DNA from: Sthenelais limicola | Taxonomy: Eukaryota; Annelida; Polychaeta; Phyllodocida; Sigalionidae | Assembly: GCA_942159475.1 (NCBI GenBank) | Contig: OW804098.1 | Coordinates: 9,402,406 to 9,466,405 of the forward strand | Length of the DNA stretch: 64,000 nt | Direction: 5' to 3' | Part shown: positions 12,128 to 22,554 of the stretch, one piece after another | How positions within the stretch are numbered: the first letter of the stretch is position 1 | Layout of the letters: every line of letters starts with the position of its first letter | Translations under genes and position numbers: made by a program | The notes under the pieces: generated by a model | What the model was told of the DNA's origin: nothing | Seen by the model: the letters and a program-made list of their open reading frames with translations, nothing else | Database searches by the model: none

Positions 12128-12253
12128 AAGCTGATGCACACATTGCCGATTTGGCTCCCTATAGCCCCACAATTTGGGTCTCTTCATGAATCCAAAGATT
12201 TCATTTCAAACCATGGTTTCAAAAACATAAACCAAAATTTGAAATGAAATAAA
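12128..12253. mobile_element. Partial foldback family E copy
   Basis: AAGCTGATGCACACATTGCC, CGATTTGGCTCC, ATTTCATTTCAAACCATG and the return arm TTTGAAATGAAAT match the left two thirds of the copy at 53045-53248. The right terminus is missing. Confidence 0.75.
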
Positions 12254-12452
12254 TGCCTAGATGTATGTTTTATAAGCATTTCCATTAGTTTCCAAACAAC
12301 TAAAAGTCATTAAACCAATATTTTGGAGGATTTGGCCGGTTGTTTTTGCTATAGGTCTTCAGAAACGGTCTTAATTGTATTTTAAAGACCCGCCAGAATC
12401 CTTTCTTATCCTTTCTTCACCGGCGGCAGTCCTCTCTCAGTGATTAGGCTTA

Positions 12453-13240
12453 ATATTAGCAGCAGAATATTGATAAATCCAGTCCTATAAGTCATAATAT
12501 GAGTAACTCTTGTATAAACATATAACAGCAGCAGAATATTGATAAATCCAGTCCTATAAGTCATAATATGAATACCTCTTGTATAAACATATATAACAGC
12601 AGCAGAATATTGATAAATCCAGTCCTATAAGTCATAATATGAGAAACACTTGTATAAACATACAATAACAACAGAATATTGATAAATCCAGTCCTATAAG
12701 TCATAATATGAATACCTCTTGTATAAACATATAACAGCAGCAGAATATTGATAAATCCAGTCCTATAAGTCATAATATGAATACCTCTTGTATAAACATA
12801 TAACAGCAGCAGAATATTGATAAATCCAGTCCTATGAGTCATAATATGAATACCTCTTGTACAAACATATAACAGCAGCAGAATATTGATAAATCCAGTC
12901 CTATAAGTCATAATATGAGTAACTCTTGTATAAACATATAACAGCAGCAGAATATTGATAAATCCAGTCCTATAAGTCATAATATGAATACCTCTTGTAC
13001 AAACATATAACAGCAGCAGAATATTGATAAATCCAGTCCTATAAGTCATAATATGAGAAACACTTGTATGAACATACAATAACAACAGAATATTGATAAA
13101 TCCAGTCCTATAAGTCATAATATGAATACCTCTTGTATAAACATATAACAGCAGCAGAATATTGATAAATCCAGTCCTATAAGTCATAATATGAATACCT
13201 CTTGTATAAACATATAACAGCAGCAGAATATTGATAAATC
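12453..13240. repeat. 69-bp minisatellite (about 11 units)
   Basis: The unit reads AACAGCAGCAGAATATTGAT, AAATCCAGTCCTATAAGTCA, TAATATGA, then AATACCTCTTGTATAAACATAT. A sub-variant carries GAGAAACAC or GAGTAACTC in place of GAATACCTC, and the two variants alternate. Being 23 codons long, it is open on the minus strand (MTYRTGFINILLLLYV), which is periodicity rather than a gene. Confidence 0.95.
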
Positions 13241-14564
13241 AATATTCTGTCGCTGTCGCTTTTCTCGGTCTCTCTCTCCCTTCTTCTCTATCTCTATTTC
13301 CTGGGTAAGTGCATGAAGTGCCTTTCGGCCTCTTTATCTCTGTCTCTCTCTCCCTTTTTTCTGGGTACGATAAACTGCCCTCAGCTCTCATGAGGCACTC
13401 TTTTATGCATAAGGGCAAAGCTATATGTCGGCTATGTTTAGGACACATCTTCATGAGAACAATGTGATTCATCCGTCTGAAATCTGAGAAAATGTCCTTT
13501 TCCCCCACTGACTTCAATCATGAACTTCAGGCGGTGGGAGACCTGATCAAGCAGAGAGTAGTATCCAATTGCGGAATGTTATTTCTTTCTGAAGGGTGAT
13601 GAGCTATGGTGGACACAATGATCCTTACCTTATAACTCTGCTGCTATGTAACATGAAATACCTGTTTTTATTTATTCTATAAGGGCGATTCTATCATTAT
13701 GACTATTGGAGAAAAAAAATCAAAAAAAAATGTTGTACATAAAACGATTGAAATATCAGGTTGGTAAAATTTGACAGTTACCTCATCTTTGTTGATGTGT
13801 GTCGTCTTGCGACCTAATCTAGTTCAAACACCTGATTCGTTATGATAAACTGTGACGACTTTATTGCTCACGAATGTCATTTTGCATGGTATATACTCTA
13901 TATGATAATCTAGAAATTTAAAACTTAAATTATAATAATCTTGATGTATAGTAATTATTTTTTTGCTATTGAGTGTGCATGAGATTACTATGTTCTACAT
14001 GGAAATGTCCTCAATAAAATTTCTTTAAAAAAAAATTGTCTGTTCTGAATAAAAATGCAATGAACTTCAGTGGTCCGTAGAATGAAAACAACAATATATG
14101 GTGAGATCCTTTATTTTGTATTTGTATTTAAACGATTTATTTTTTTTGGACGAATTTTATTCAGGTTAATGAGTCGGCAACGGCCAAACCTAACTACACT
14201 CGGATCACATCCGCTCTTCCTCTGCTCTTCCTGAGCTAATGAGAAAAACAAAAATAATACTAGCCCAGATTTACAAACGAGCAAAAATCGACAAAGGTGT
14301 GTTACTAAAGATATCACAATTTAAGATTAAGTAACAAGTTTGAAAAGTTAAAAGAGACAAATTAAATGCAGATCAAGTGCAGCATCATCAGACTACATCG
14401 GAAATAGACTCGGGTGACTATTTTGGCTTTTCGTTTTACTCGACTATGTTCTTTCTCTAGACAAAATTTGAAAATAATATTGTGACTACTTTTGTATGCA
14501 TTAGTTCCCTAAACTCCCACCTGCAGCAGGGCATATGTCGGCAGTTTAGCCCTTTAACACTTAA
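13241..14564. other. Unassigned spacer with CT tracts
   Basis: 13255-13360 holds two CT-rich stretches sharing TCTCTATCTCTATTTCCTGG with 21880-21910 and, inverted, with 35945. The rest is AT-rich. ATAAAATTTCTTT plus an A run at 14014-14035 could be a retroelement tail. No gene was seen. Confidence 0.45.
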
Positions 14565-14796
14565 GGGTCAGATTTTCAGAAAATGTGCAAGTGGCAGCTC
14601 TACACATTTAGAAAATTCTGCTAAATTAGGCTGAAAAAAGAATACCGGGCATATCTGGGTATATTTGGTATCGCATTGATTTAAAGTATCAGTTCTGTTA
14701 TGTTTAACTGCATTTTTAAAGCTCATTTCTGTCTTAAATATGGGTATTTGAGAGGATTGGTGAAGGTGAATTGTACATTTTCTGAAAATCTGACCC
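14565..14796 (+). mobile_element. MITE-B copy, subtype 2
   Basis: Flanked by a perfect TTAA duplication. The interior is the variant with AGTATCAGTTCTGTTATG and CATTTTTAAAGCTCATTT. The left arm reads GTGCAAGTGG instead of GTACAATTGG. Confidence 0.9.
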
Positions 14797-14920
14797 TTAA
14801 GAAACTGAAAATTCTCCCTTTTAAAATTCAATCACAAAGTTTGCATTACAAGTACAAGAACAACACACCTCTGGGGAGTTGGATTTTGACTATTATAGCT
14901 ATTATTTGTGACTGAAATGT

Positions 14921-14976
14921 GGGTTATTTGAGAGGATTGGTGAAGTTGAATTGTACATTTTCTGAAAATCTGACCC
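14921..14976 (+). mobile_element. MITE-B right-end fragment
   Basis: GTGGGTTATTTGAGAGGATT through to CTGAAAATCTGACCC only; the left two thirds are absent. Confidence 0.8.
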
Positions 14977-14987
14977 ATTAACCATCC

Positions 14988-15082
14988 CAAAAAGGAACAC
15001 ATTCCCAGACATCTTGTGAATAAAACACTTTGAAAAATATCAATCTTGCGACTTGTGGCTCATTTTCCTGGAACACATCACA
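14988..15082 (-). mobile_element. MITE-A terminal fragment
   Basis: CATCTTGTGAATAAAACAC, CTTGCGACTTGTGGCTC and GGAACACATCACA are the right ~95 bp of a reverse copy; the rest is missing. Confidence 0.8.
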
Positions 15083-15209
15083 TACTGGAGGATTATTTTC
15101 CTGTGGTTATTTGCATGCGTTTGTATTTGCATCTGAAACCTTCCTTGCGCTACTTCCCCTTATTATCGCTCACCGGCGACCGTTTTCTCTTGTCCGATCC
15201 TTCTTGAAA

Positions 15210-15356
15210 TTCATCTATAAACATATAACATCAGCAGAGTATTGACAATTCAGTCCTATGATTAATAATATGAGTAACTCTTGTATACATGTAGCAACAG
15301 CTGAATATTGATGGATTCCGTCTTATAGGTTATAATATGAGTAGTTCTTGTATAAA
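15210..15356. repeat. Two diverged 69-bp minisatellite units
   Basis: ATAACATCAGCAGAGTATTG, CAGTCCTATGATTAATAATA and then a second unit (GCAACAGCTGAATATTGATG). They belong to the 12453-13240 family and are continued at 15726 beyond a MITE-A insertion. Confidence 0.8.
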
Positions 15357-15725
15357 TGTGATGTGTTTCAGGGAAATAAGTCTTAAGTCGCAAACAAATT
15401 TGAGATACCATCATATTTGGGAAAATGAGATCAAGTGGATTCTAATGATAGTAAACAGTCTAATAATTTAATGAGTATTTCTGGATTTTAAGTTTGATAC
15501 TTGGCAATAACCAGTAAAGTAATCAAATATACTCCATATGTTGACCTTTAAAACCAAAGAATATATTATATACATCGTCCTGAAATTTGATACATTGGTC
15601 AATATAATTATAAGTAATAAACTCCCCAAAAATCAAAACGTTCCAATCAAGTGATCTTGCAAAATAAACCCTTTAAAAAATATCCATTTCACGACTTATG
15701 ACTCCTTTTCCTGAAACACATCACA
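15357..15725 (-). mobile_element. MITE-A copy inside the minisatellite
   Basis: Full termini, reverse orientation, 369 bp (short because of internal deletions). The AAAT duplication sits on both sides and the minisatellite resumes exactly after it. Confidence 0.9.
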
Positions 15726-15785
15726 AATATATAACAGCAGCCGAATACTGATGAATCCAGTCCTATAAGTCATATTATTATATGC
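15726..15785. repeat. Diverged 69-bp minisatellite unit
   Basis: ATATAACAGCAGCCGAATAC and CCAGTCCTATAAGTCAT: the continuation of the units at 15210-15356 after the MITE-A insertion. Confidence 0.8.
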
Positions 15786-16712
15786 GCATTCTATAGTTCT
15801 GTACCTTGTAGATCAATCGCCTTTCATTGATGGGTTTGCACATAAATGTGATATGTTCCGGGGAAATGAGTCATAAGTCGCAAAATTGATATTTTTCAAA
15901 GTGATATATTCCCAAAATCTCTTTGTAGGAATGTTCTCATTTTTGGTATGACTATCGCTGGATGAAGTATGAATACATGTACCAAAATGCAGGACAGTGT
16001 ATTAAATATTGTCATGCATTTATAGGGCCATCCCATAGAGTATATTTAGCTACTTTAATTGTAATTGTTCACCCAAAAATATTGAAACTTTTTTTTTCAG
16101 AAATAAAATATCAAACTTAACATATAGAAATACTTATTAGATGCCCTTAATGTTTATATTCATTGGAATCCCCTTGATCTCATCTTTTCAAATATGATGA
16201 TATCACAAAATCCAATTTTTGCGACTTATGACTCATTTTCCTGAAACAAATCACAAATGGGTTATTGAGGATGCGCATCAGTTTAGGCTCAATGCGACGG
16301 AATAACTCAGGGGCAGATTCACCTTTCCTTAGTGTGAGGACATCTTTCAGAAGGTCAACTACATTAGCAACTTCCTCAAAGATTGGCATGTCCTTCATTT
16401 TGTCGGCGAATAGGTTGCTGATAACGGGCACTATTTTACGGATGATGGCATCTTCATAGGGTTTTGAGGGTTCATGCCTTGTAGTGCTGGTACAATCAAC
16501 TCAAGCAGAGGGTGGTTGGGTTTCATGGACAGAATAACGAAACCTGCCAAGAAGCGAGCCTTGATGGGCGTGCGGCATTCTCTGGGCACTGCAGACTGAA
16601 CATTGCGGGCCAGTGTAATGATGGTGTTACGGATCACGTCCTCGGGAACGTTTTCATAAATAAATCTTGTAAACAAATCCACGCGTTCGGTAATCCACCC
16701 GTGATTTTGGTA
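15786..16712 (-). pseudogene. Unrecognised degenerate protein fragment split by a MITE
   Basis: On the minus strand a coding-like frame runs from a TAG at 16712 to about 16450 (motifs FIYENVPEDVIRNTIITLA, VPRECRTPIKARFLAGFVIL, LLELIVPALQGMNPQNP). It shifts frame near 16450, continues as YEDAIIRKIVPVISNLFADK and VVDLLKDVLTLRKGE to ILNNPF at 16260, and is cut there by MITE-A (15847-16255). Removing the MITE and one copy of its AAAT duplication keeps the frame open into MCKPINERRLIYKV on the other side, to about 15786. That is about 180 residues, mostly helical-looking and hydrophobic. It has clearly higher GC and a more codon-like composition than its AT-rich surroundings. I do not recognise the family; a decayed exon, a DNA-transposon gene or an old viral insertion are all possible. 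The sequence before TAG (TTTCTCGAATCATAG) could pass for a splice acceptor. Confidence 0.6.
15847..16255 (+). mobile_element. MITE-A copy within the orphan coding fragment
   Basis: 409 bp, forward, AAAT on both flanks. Termini are slightly decayed (TGTGATATG and CAAATCACA). Confidence 0.92.
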
Positions 16713-16854
16713 CTATGATTCGAGAAATACATAATAAAAACCATATCATTTAATAGAGCATTAAATTCTCTATTAAACGATATAAATTTGATTAATGTAG
16801 CTCAAGAAATGGCTGCAATATGAACGTTTTAACTCAACAATATGACTTGGCTAC

Positions 16855-16910
16855 TAATGGGGCTGTCAGCGGAACTGTCAGTGGGGCTGTCAGCGGGGCA
16901 GCGGGGCTAT
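16855..16910. repeat. Short GGGGCTGTCAGC tandem
   Basis: Four to five imperfect copies of GGGGCTGTCAGCGG with ACTGTCAGT variants. Confidence 0.7.
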
Positions 16911-16974
16911 CTGAGACTTCTTTAATATTTTTTCAGTGATATCTGATGACATATGATCAAATTTATGCACATAT

Positions 16975-17085
16975 AATAAATATAGAATGGAACTCACCGG
17001 CAATAATCGAAAATTTATAGGACTTGATTCGTCCTATAAATTTTCGATTATTGCCAGCTCGTCCCATTCTCTCTATTTATGAGTA
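16975..17085. mobile_element. Foldback with a perfect 25-bp inner stem
   Basis: 16999-17023 is the exact inverse of 17031-17055, with a 7-nt loop TTGATTC. Imperfect pairing (GAATGG..ACTCACC against AGCTCGTCCCATTC, then ATAAAT against ATTTAT) extends the arms outward to about 45 bp. Probably a small inverted-repeat transposon; the target duplication is unclear. Confidence 0.6.
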
Positions 17086-17866
17086 AATTCATCGCAGTAG
17101 GTGAGAGTTCAGCTTTAATCCAATCAGCTCAGGGGCAGTTGGTCATGTGATATGTATGACCTAGATAGTGAGTCAAGCGATGTGACGTCCAATTACGTCC
17201 TCATTACCTTCTCCTGCTTCAGGAAGAACTGGCATCATGGTTTATGTCAGAGGTGATCCACCATTGTAATATTAACATCAGCAATAAAGCATTGTTTGGT
17301 CCTTGTTGTCCCGGTCTCTTAGTCCCTCTTTCTGTCACGATGCTCACTCTGTTCTCTCTCTCTGTGCCTCTTTGTACCTTTAAACTCCTCTCATTGTCTT
17401 TGTTTCTCTCTGCCTCTTTCTGCCTCTCTCTCTGCCTCTCTCCTTTCCCTCTTTCCACCCTTTCCAGACTCTCTCTCCATTTCTCTCCCTGTCTCTCCTC
17501 TCCCTCTCCCCCTCTCTCTCTGCCTCTATCTTTCTCTCTGCTTCTCCCTCCTTTCTCTCTCTCTTCGCCCCTCTCACTCTCTCCCCCTCTCTCTTAACCC
17601 TAGTCCTCTCTGCCTCTCTCTCTCCCTCCATCTTTCTCTGTTTTCCCCTTTCTCTTTCCCTGCCTTTCTCAAGCTGTATCTCATTATCTTATGTTATCTT
17701 AAGTTATTCTTAGAACTGCTTGCATAAACTATGATAAGCCAATTGGGGTTATCATGATGCTGAACAGTTATACCCCTTATTGGATTTAGAGATAATTTCC
17801 TTGGCATATATTATGTGATCTTATGTGGATCTCTTGGTCAGACCAGCGGCTTGTAAATATATATGT
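17086..17866. other. Spacer with a CT-rich tract
   Basis: 17330-17680 is dominated by CTCTCTGCCTCTTTCTC-type pyrimidine sequence, open on both strands without meaning. Nothing else was recognised. Confidence 0.6.
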
Positions 17867-18099
17867 GGGTCAGATTTACAGAAAGTGTACAATTCACCTT
17901 CACCAATCCTCTCAAACAACCCAATTTCAGACGAAAATGAAGTTCAAAATGCAGTTCAACCTAACCAAACATATTACTAGATCAATGCAATGCCGAATAT
18001 ACTCGAATTTACCTTGTATTAACGAAATTGCAGCCTAATTTAGCAGAATTTACTAAATGTTTACAGCTGCCAATTGTACATTTTCTTAAAATCTTACCC
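17867..18099 (-). mobile_element. MITE-B copy
   Basis: Reverse orientation. The right TIR has drifted (CTTAAAATCTTACCC). Flanks ATGT and ATAT. Confidence 0.88.
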
Positions 18100-18163
18100 A
18101 TATATGCAACTCTCTGCACTGACCAGAGATCCACATCACATCAAATATGCTAAGGAAATTACA

Positions 18164-18397
18164 GGCAAGATTTTCAGAAAATGTACAATTGGCAGCTGTA
18201 CGGATTTAGAAAATTCTGCTAAATTAGGCTGCAATTAGGTCAATACTAGGTAAATTCGAGTATATTTGGCATTGCATTGATTCTAGCAATCTGTTTGGTT
18301 GGATTGAACTGTATTTTGAACTTTATCTTTGTCTTAAATGTGGGTTATATGAAGGCATTTGTGAAGGCGAATTGTACATTTTCTGGTGATCTGACCC
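18164..18397 (+). mobile_element. MITE-B copy with a decayed left end
   Basis: Starts as GGCAAGATTTTCAG instead of GGGTCAGATTTTCAG and ends CTGGTGATCTGACCC. The interior is complete. Confidence 0.85.
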
Positions 18398-18410
18398 ATA
18401 TATATGTGTA

Positions 18411-18606
18411 CAGGTCAGATCATTAGAAAATGTACAATTGGCAGCTCTACACATTAAGTAAATTCTGTTAAATTAGACTGAAGCTTGCTAAATACTAGGT
18501 ATATCTGTGAATGTATTTGATTGCATCAGTCGGTCTAAAATATCTATGAATTTGGTATGTTCAACTATTTATTTGGTTATTTGAGAGAATTGTTGCAGGT
18601 GAATTT
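18411..18606 (+). mobile_element. MITE-B copy truncated by a minisatellite
   Basis: Left end CAGGTCAGATCATTAG, interior to GCAGGTGAATTTTGAC, then the ~80-bp tandem array begins. The right TIR is missing. Confidence 0.8.
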
Positions 18607-18611
18607 TGACG

Positions 18612-19255
18612 AGTGAGTAAGTCAGTGCTTGCTTTACGCCCTTATCAACACATTTAATATGGTTATATCAAGGGCGGGAGAGCTGAGAGTGAGTGAGTGA
18701 GATAGGTTGCTTTACACCCTTATCAACACATTTAATATGGTTATATCAAGGGTGGGAGAGCTGAGAGTGAGTGAGTGAGTGAGATTGGTTGCTTTACGCC
18801 CTTATCAACACATTTAATATCGATATATCAAGGGTTGGAGAGCTGAGAGGGGGTGAGTGAGTGAGATTGGCTGCTTTACGCCCTTATCAACACATTTAAT
18901 ATGGTTATATCAAGGGCGGGAGAGCTGAGAGGGAGTGAGTGAGATAGGTTGCTTTACGCCCTTATCAACACATTTAATATGGTTATATCAAGGGTGGGAA
19001 AGCTGAGAGGGAGTGAGTGAGATTGGTTGCTTTACGCCCTTATCAACACATTTAATATGGTTATATCGAGGGCGGGAGAGCTGAGAGGGAGTGAGTGAGA
19101 TTGGTTGCTTTACGCCCTTATCAACACATTTAATATGGTTATATCAAGGGCGGGAGAGCTGAAAGGGAGTGTGTGAGTGAGATTGGCTGCTTTACGCCCT
19201 TATCAACACATTTAATATGGTTATATCAAGGGTGGGAGAGCGGAGAGGGAGAACA
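18612..19255 (+). repeat. 78/82-bp minisatellite (8 units)
   Basis: GCTTTACGCCC occurs at about 18631, 18709, 18791, 18873, 18951, 19029, 19107 and 19189, so spacing switches between 78 and 82 bp with the number of GTGA repeats. Core: TTATCAACACATTTAATATG, GTTATATCAAGGGCGGGAGA, GCTGAGAG. The same repeat lies inverted at 35882-36405. Confidence 0.95.
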
Positions 19256-19576
19256 TGAAGATAGAAAGAAGACATTAGAAATAAAAAAATAAAAAATGTT
19301 GTAGTCTATAGTTATGACATTCACTAGAAAGGTATAAGGACTAATCAAAAACCAAATAGAAAGATAATTTTCTATTTAGAATCTATTTGATATGTGATAC
19401 TCTGAACATTGGTATGGATTCTTTTATACTTTCTTTTTTTTTAAGCTTTTATTGCTGACATGGTGCCAGCTGGGCGTGTACAAAACTAAACATGTTAATC
19501 GATCATTGAGATGTGAGAGGAGCAGAGCATAAAAATTACCTTACAACATGTGGTACCATAATCCTAATCATTATAT
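19256..19576. other. Unassigned spacer
   Basis: AT-rich. CTTTTTTTTTAAGCTTTTAT (about 19430) looks like a retroelement tail but nothing adjoining confirms it. Confidence 0.4.
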
Positions 19577-19788
19577 GGGTCAGATTTTCATAAAATGTAC
19601 AATTCGCCTTCACTTTTTCTCTCAAAAAACCCACATTTCAGATGAAAATATAGTTCAAAATACAGTTCAACCTAACCAAACAGATTGCTAGAATCAGTGC
19701 AATGCCGAATATACTCGAGTTTACCAAGTATTACTTATTTACTAAATGTGTAGAGTTGCTGATTGTACATTTTCTAAAAATCTGACCC
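19577..19788 (-). mobile_element. MITE-B copy
   Basis: Reverse, perfect ATAT duplication, about 20 bp missing beside the right arm. Confidence 0.9.
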
Positions 19789-19801
19789 ATATACTGTATG
19801 T

Positions 19802-20036
19802 GGGTCAGATTTTCAGAAAATGTACAATTCGCAGGTCTACACATTTAGTAAATTCTGCTAAATTAGGCTGCAATTTGGTCAATACTAGGTAAATTTGAGT
19901 ATATTTGGCATTGCATTAATTCTAGCAATATGTTTATTTAGGTTGAACTGTCTTTTAAACTTTATTTTCGTCTTAAATGTGGTTTATTTGAGAGGATTGG
20001 TGAAGGCCAATTGTACATTTTCTGAAAATCTGACCC
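19802..20036 (+). mobile_element. MITE-B copy
   Basis: Forward, both TIRs intact, only 13 bp from the previous copy and in opposite orientation. Confidence 0.9.
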
Positions 20037-20190
20037 TGTAATGTGTTACCTGTTCTCCACTGTATCATGAACATATGTTTGGAGAAGCTGGATAAATAAA
20101 ATCATTAAAAAAAATAAAAAATGCAGAGTTGCTGATTGTACAACTTCTGAGGCCCCGACCCTGGAGGTTAAAACAAGCTGAGGAGCAAGT

Positions 20191-20430
20191 GGGTAGGATT
20201 TTCAGAAAATGTACAGTTGGCAGCTGTACACATTAAGTAGATTCTACTAAATTAGGCTACAATTTGGTTAATTGATACTATTGTTAAATTCTAGTATATT
20301 GGCATTGCATTGATTCTAGCAATCTGTTTGCTTTGGTTAAACTGTATTTTGGACTTTCTTTCCGTCTGAAATTTTGGTTATTTGAGAAGATTGGTGAAAG
20401 TGAATTGTACATTTTCTAAAAACCTGACCC
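20191..20430 (+). mobile_element. MITE-B copy
   Basis: Forward. Left TIR GGGTAGGATTTTCAG, right TIR CTAAAAACCTGACCC. Interior slightly longer than usual (TTGATACTATTG). Confidence 0.88.
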
Positions 20431-20504
20431 TAATAACCCCGCTACTATTACTAGATAACCCAAGTGCAGCTACTTATGAGGCCATCAATGGAACGGCATT
20501 TAAT

Positions 20505-20620
20505 TTACAGTACCAGTTCTGTTATGTTAAACTGCATTTTGAACCTTATTTTTGGCTTAAATATGGGTTATTTGAGAGGATTGCTGAAGGCCAATTATAT
20601 ATTTTCTGAAAATCTGACCC
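20505..20620 (+). mobile_element. MITE-B right half, subtype 2
   Basis: Begins within AGTACCAGTTCTGTTATG and runs to CTGAAAATCTGACCC. The left half is absent. Confidence 0.8.
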
Positions 20621-20634
20621 ATGGCATATTATAT

Positions 20635-20869
20635 GGGTCAGATTTTCAGAAAATGTACAATTGGCAGCTGCACACATTTAGTCAATTCTGCTAAATTAGG
20701 CTGCAATTTGGTCAATACTAGGTAAATTCGAGTATATTTGGCATTGCATTGATTCTAGCAATCTGTTTGGTTAGGTTGAACTGTATTTTTAACTTTATTT
20801 TCGTCTTAAATGTGGGTTATTTAAGAGGATTGGTGAAGGTGAATTGTACATTTTCAGAAAATCTGACCC
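20635..20869 (+). mobile_element. MITE-B copy
   Basis: Forward and close to consensus, 14 bp after the preceding fragment. Flanks share TAT. Confidence 0.92.
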
Positions 20870-20979
20870 TATAGTATTACGCACGTAGCGTCCGCCAGCT
20901 GTATAAAGGCCTTTTCTTGGAAATGGAAGTATTTCTCTGGGTCTATTGAACTAAATACTGAGCCTTTATATTCTCATAT

Positions 20980-21360
20980 GGGTCAGATTTTCAAAAAATG
21001 TACAATTACAATCTACACATTTAGTAAATTATCCTAAATTAGACTGAAAAATGGTTAATACTAGGTATATCTGAGTATATTAGGTATAGCATTGATTTAA
21101 AGTATCAGGGGGGCGTTTCATAAGTTCGAATAGCGCGCGCTATAGGGCCTAACGAAATTGACGTCAAATAACATTGCATTACTATAACGAACGCACGCTA
21201 AATTTATCACTACCATAACGAACGCGCGCTGCGTTAACTTATGAAACGCCCCCCAGTTCTGTTATGTTAAACTGCATTTTGAAGCTCATTTTTGTCTTAA
21301 ATGTGGGTTATGTGGAGAGGATATGTGAAGGAGAATTGTAAATTTTCTGAAAATCTGACC
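20980..21360 (+). mobile_element. MITE-B copy, subtype 2, hosting an insertion
   Basis: GGGTCAGATTTTCAA to CTGAAAATCTGACC. The interior motif AAGTATCAGTTCTG is split after CAG by a 145-bp element (21109-21253). Confidence 0.88.
21109..21253. mobile_element. Foldback family C element
   Basis: Termini GGGGGCGTTTCATAAGTT and AACTTATGAAACGCCCCC are perfect inverses. CAG is duplicated on both sides (21106-21108, 21254-21256). A 3-bp duplication with G-rich TIRs fits non-autonomous PIF/Harbinger-type elements, though CAG is not the usual TWA. The interior is GCGCGC-rich. Confidence 0.8.
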
Positions 21361-21662
21361 TATATTGTAAAGAGGGTTGTATACTGTAGGCTGATAGTGA
21401 CCACTACGTGACAAACTGAAGCCCCACGTTGATGGTCCATTAAAATTGGAAAGGGGGGTGGGGGTAGAGCGGGGTAGGGGGCAGGGGTGGGTGGTTGCAG
21501 AGAGATAGAAAAACGACTCAATGAGTCAATGAGTGGAATCATGCAATATTATTGGTCCAACGACTTTCAGATTTTCTTTTTAAGATTTTCTTGCATATTA
21601 GCAAATATCGTTTTAGTAGCTTTTAGCATTCAATTAGTGTGAAAATGTAATTGAAAGGATCT
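21361..21662. other. Unassigned spacer
   Basis: Contains a G-rich stretch at 21447-21495; nothing was recognised. Confidence 0.4.
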
Positions 21663-21845
21663 CTTAAAGCTGGGTTCCACTGGCCGCTACTTCTCCCGCT
21701 ACTGCTCCCACTTCTTGATGAAAGAAGTGGGAGGAGAAGCGGGAGTGTAACGGCGATGGGTGCTATTGGCTCCCGCTACAAAGCCACATTAGGTCCCACT
21801 TCTTTTGTAGCATTTTTCGAAGTGTTGAGTGCTCCCACTTCTATC
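21663..21845. mobile_element. Partial foldback element (TTCCACTGG type)
   Basis: TTAAAGCTGGGTTCCACTGG resembles the termini of the elements at 50728 and 61976. Inside is the stem CTCCCACTTCTT / AAGAAGTGGGAG. A convincing right terminus was not found. Confidence 0.5.
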
Positions 21846-22352
21846 AAAGTGCCTTTCTGTCTCTTTCCTCTGTCTTTCTCTCCCTTCTTCTCTATCTCTA
21901 TTTCCTGGGTATGATCATACCCAGGAACTTGTTGGTAAAAAAACAAGAAATAGTTAACAGTGATCAGTTCACATTTATCTATTTCACCTCTGGAATGGAG
22001 TGCCCATAGACTTTGTATGGGCTAGTTATATACAAGTGAGCGGGAAGAAATATGTTTCATTCGTCCCTAGGGAAGAAACAGATGACCCAGTTATCTTTTC
22101 TGCGATTTTATTGGTTACTGTAAAAGTAGGTCAGCATTGTCATAGTGATGCGTCAGGCCATGACGCCACGTCATATGGCTAAGCATTGAAAGTGCGGAGG
22201 ACTTCTTTAACGTTATGATGGCCGTCATAAACTCCGGCACCACTGGAACGATGCCGCTCCCTTGCTGTGTTTCTGTTGCATCAAGTTACCGTAATTAAAA
22301 GCAATCTAATATGTTTAAAATTGTTTGTAAGAGGTCAAATAAATCTCAAACT
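21846..22352. other. Spacer with CT tract and perfect palindrome
   Basis: TCTCTATCTCTATTTCCTGG (21889 on) leads into a perfect 22-nt palindrome at 21904-21925 (half: CCTGGGTATGA). The reverse of this junction occurs beside the minisatellite at 35937-35965. No gene was seen in the rest. Confidence 0.6.
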
Positions 22353-22493
22353 AACCTTAGTGCATGTCTGTGGGATCATTCTTCACCTCGTTTCCGGCAG
22401 AGGAATCCCTCGGTGCTACCCTTCGCTCCGCACCTCGGGATCCCTCCTGCTGTCAACTCGGTGAAGAATGATCCCACAGACAGCACTGTGGTT
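22353..22493. mobile_element. Foldback L with perfect 22-bp arms
   Basis: 22366-22387 is the exact inverse of 22460-22481. The pairing extends outwards imperfectly (AACC..AGTGC / GCACT..GGTT). The loop holds CCTCGG / CCGAGG-like GC-rich sequence. Confidence 0.65.
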
Positions 22494-22554
22494 AGTTCCA
22501 TCTATATATCTATTCATTTCCAGTTCGTTTCAGATTGAAGTCAGTTAAATGTAA

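Noticed and set aside
12561..13187. 208-codon minus-strand frame of hydrophobic 23-residue repeats
   Set aside because: It is a 69-bp minisatellite with period divisible by three. Nearby outlying units carry stops and indels.
17219..17631. Arg/Glu-rich and Ser/Leu-rich frames
   Set aside because: CT-rich low-complexity DNA read on both strands.
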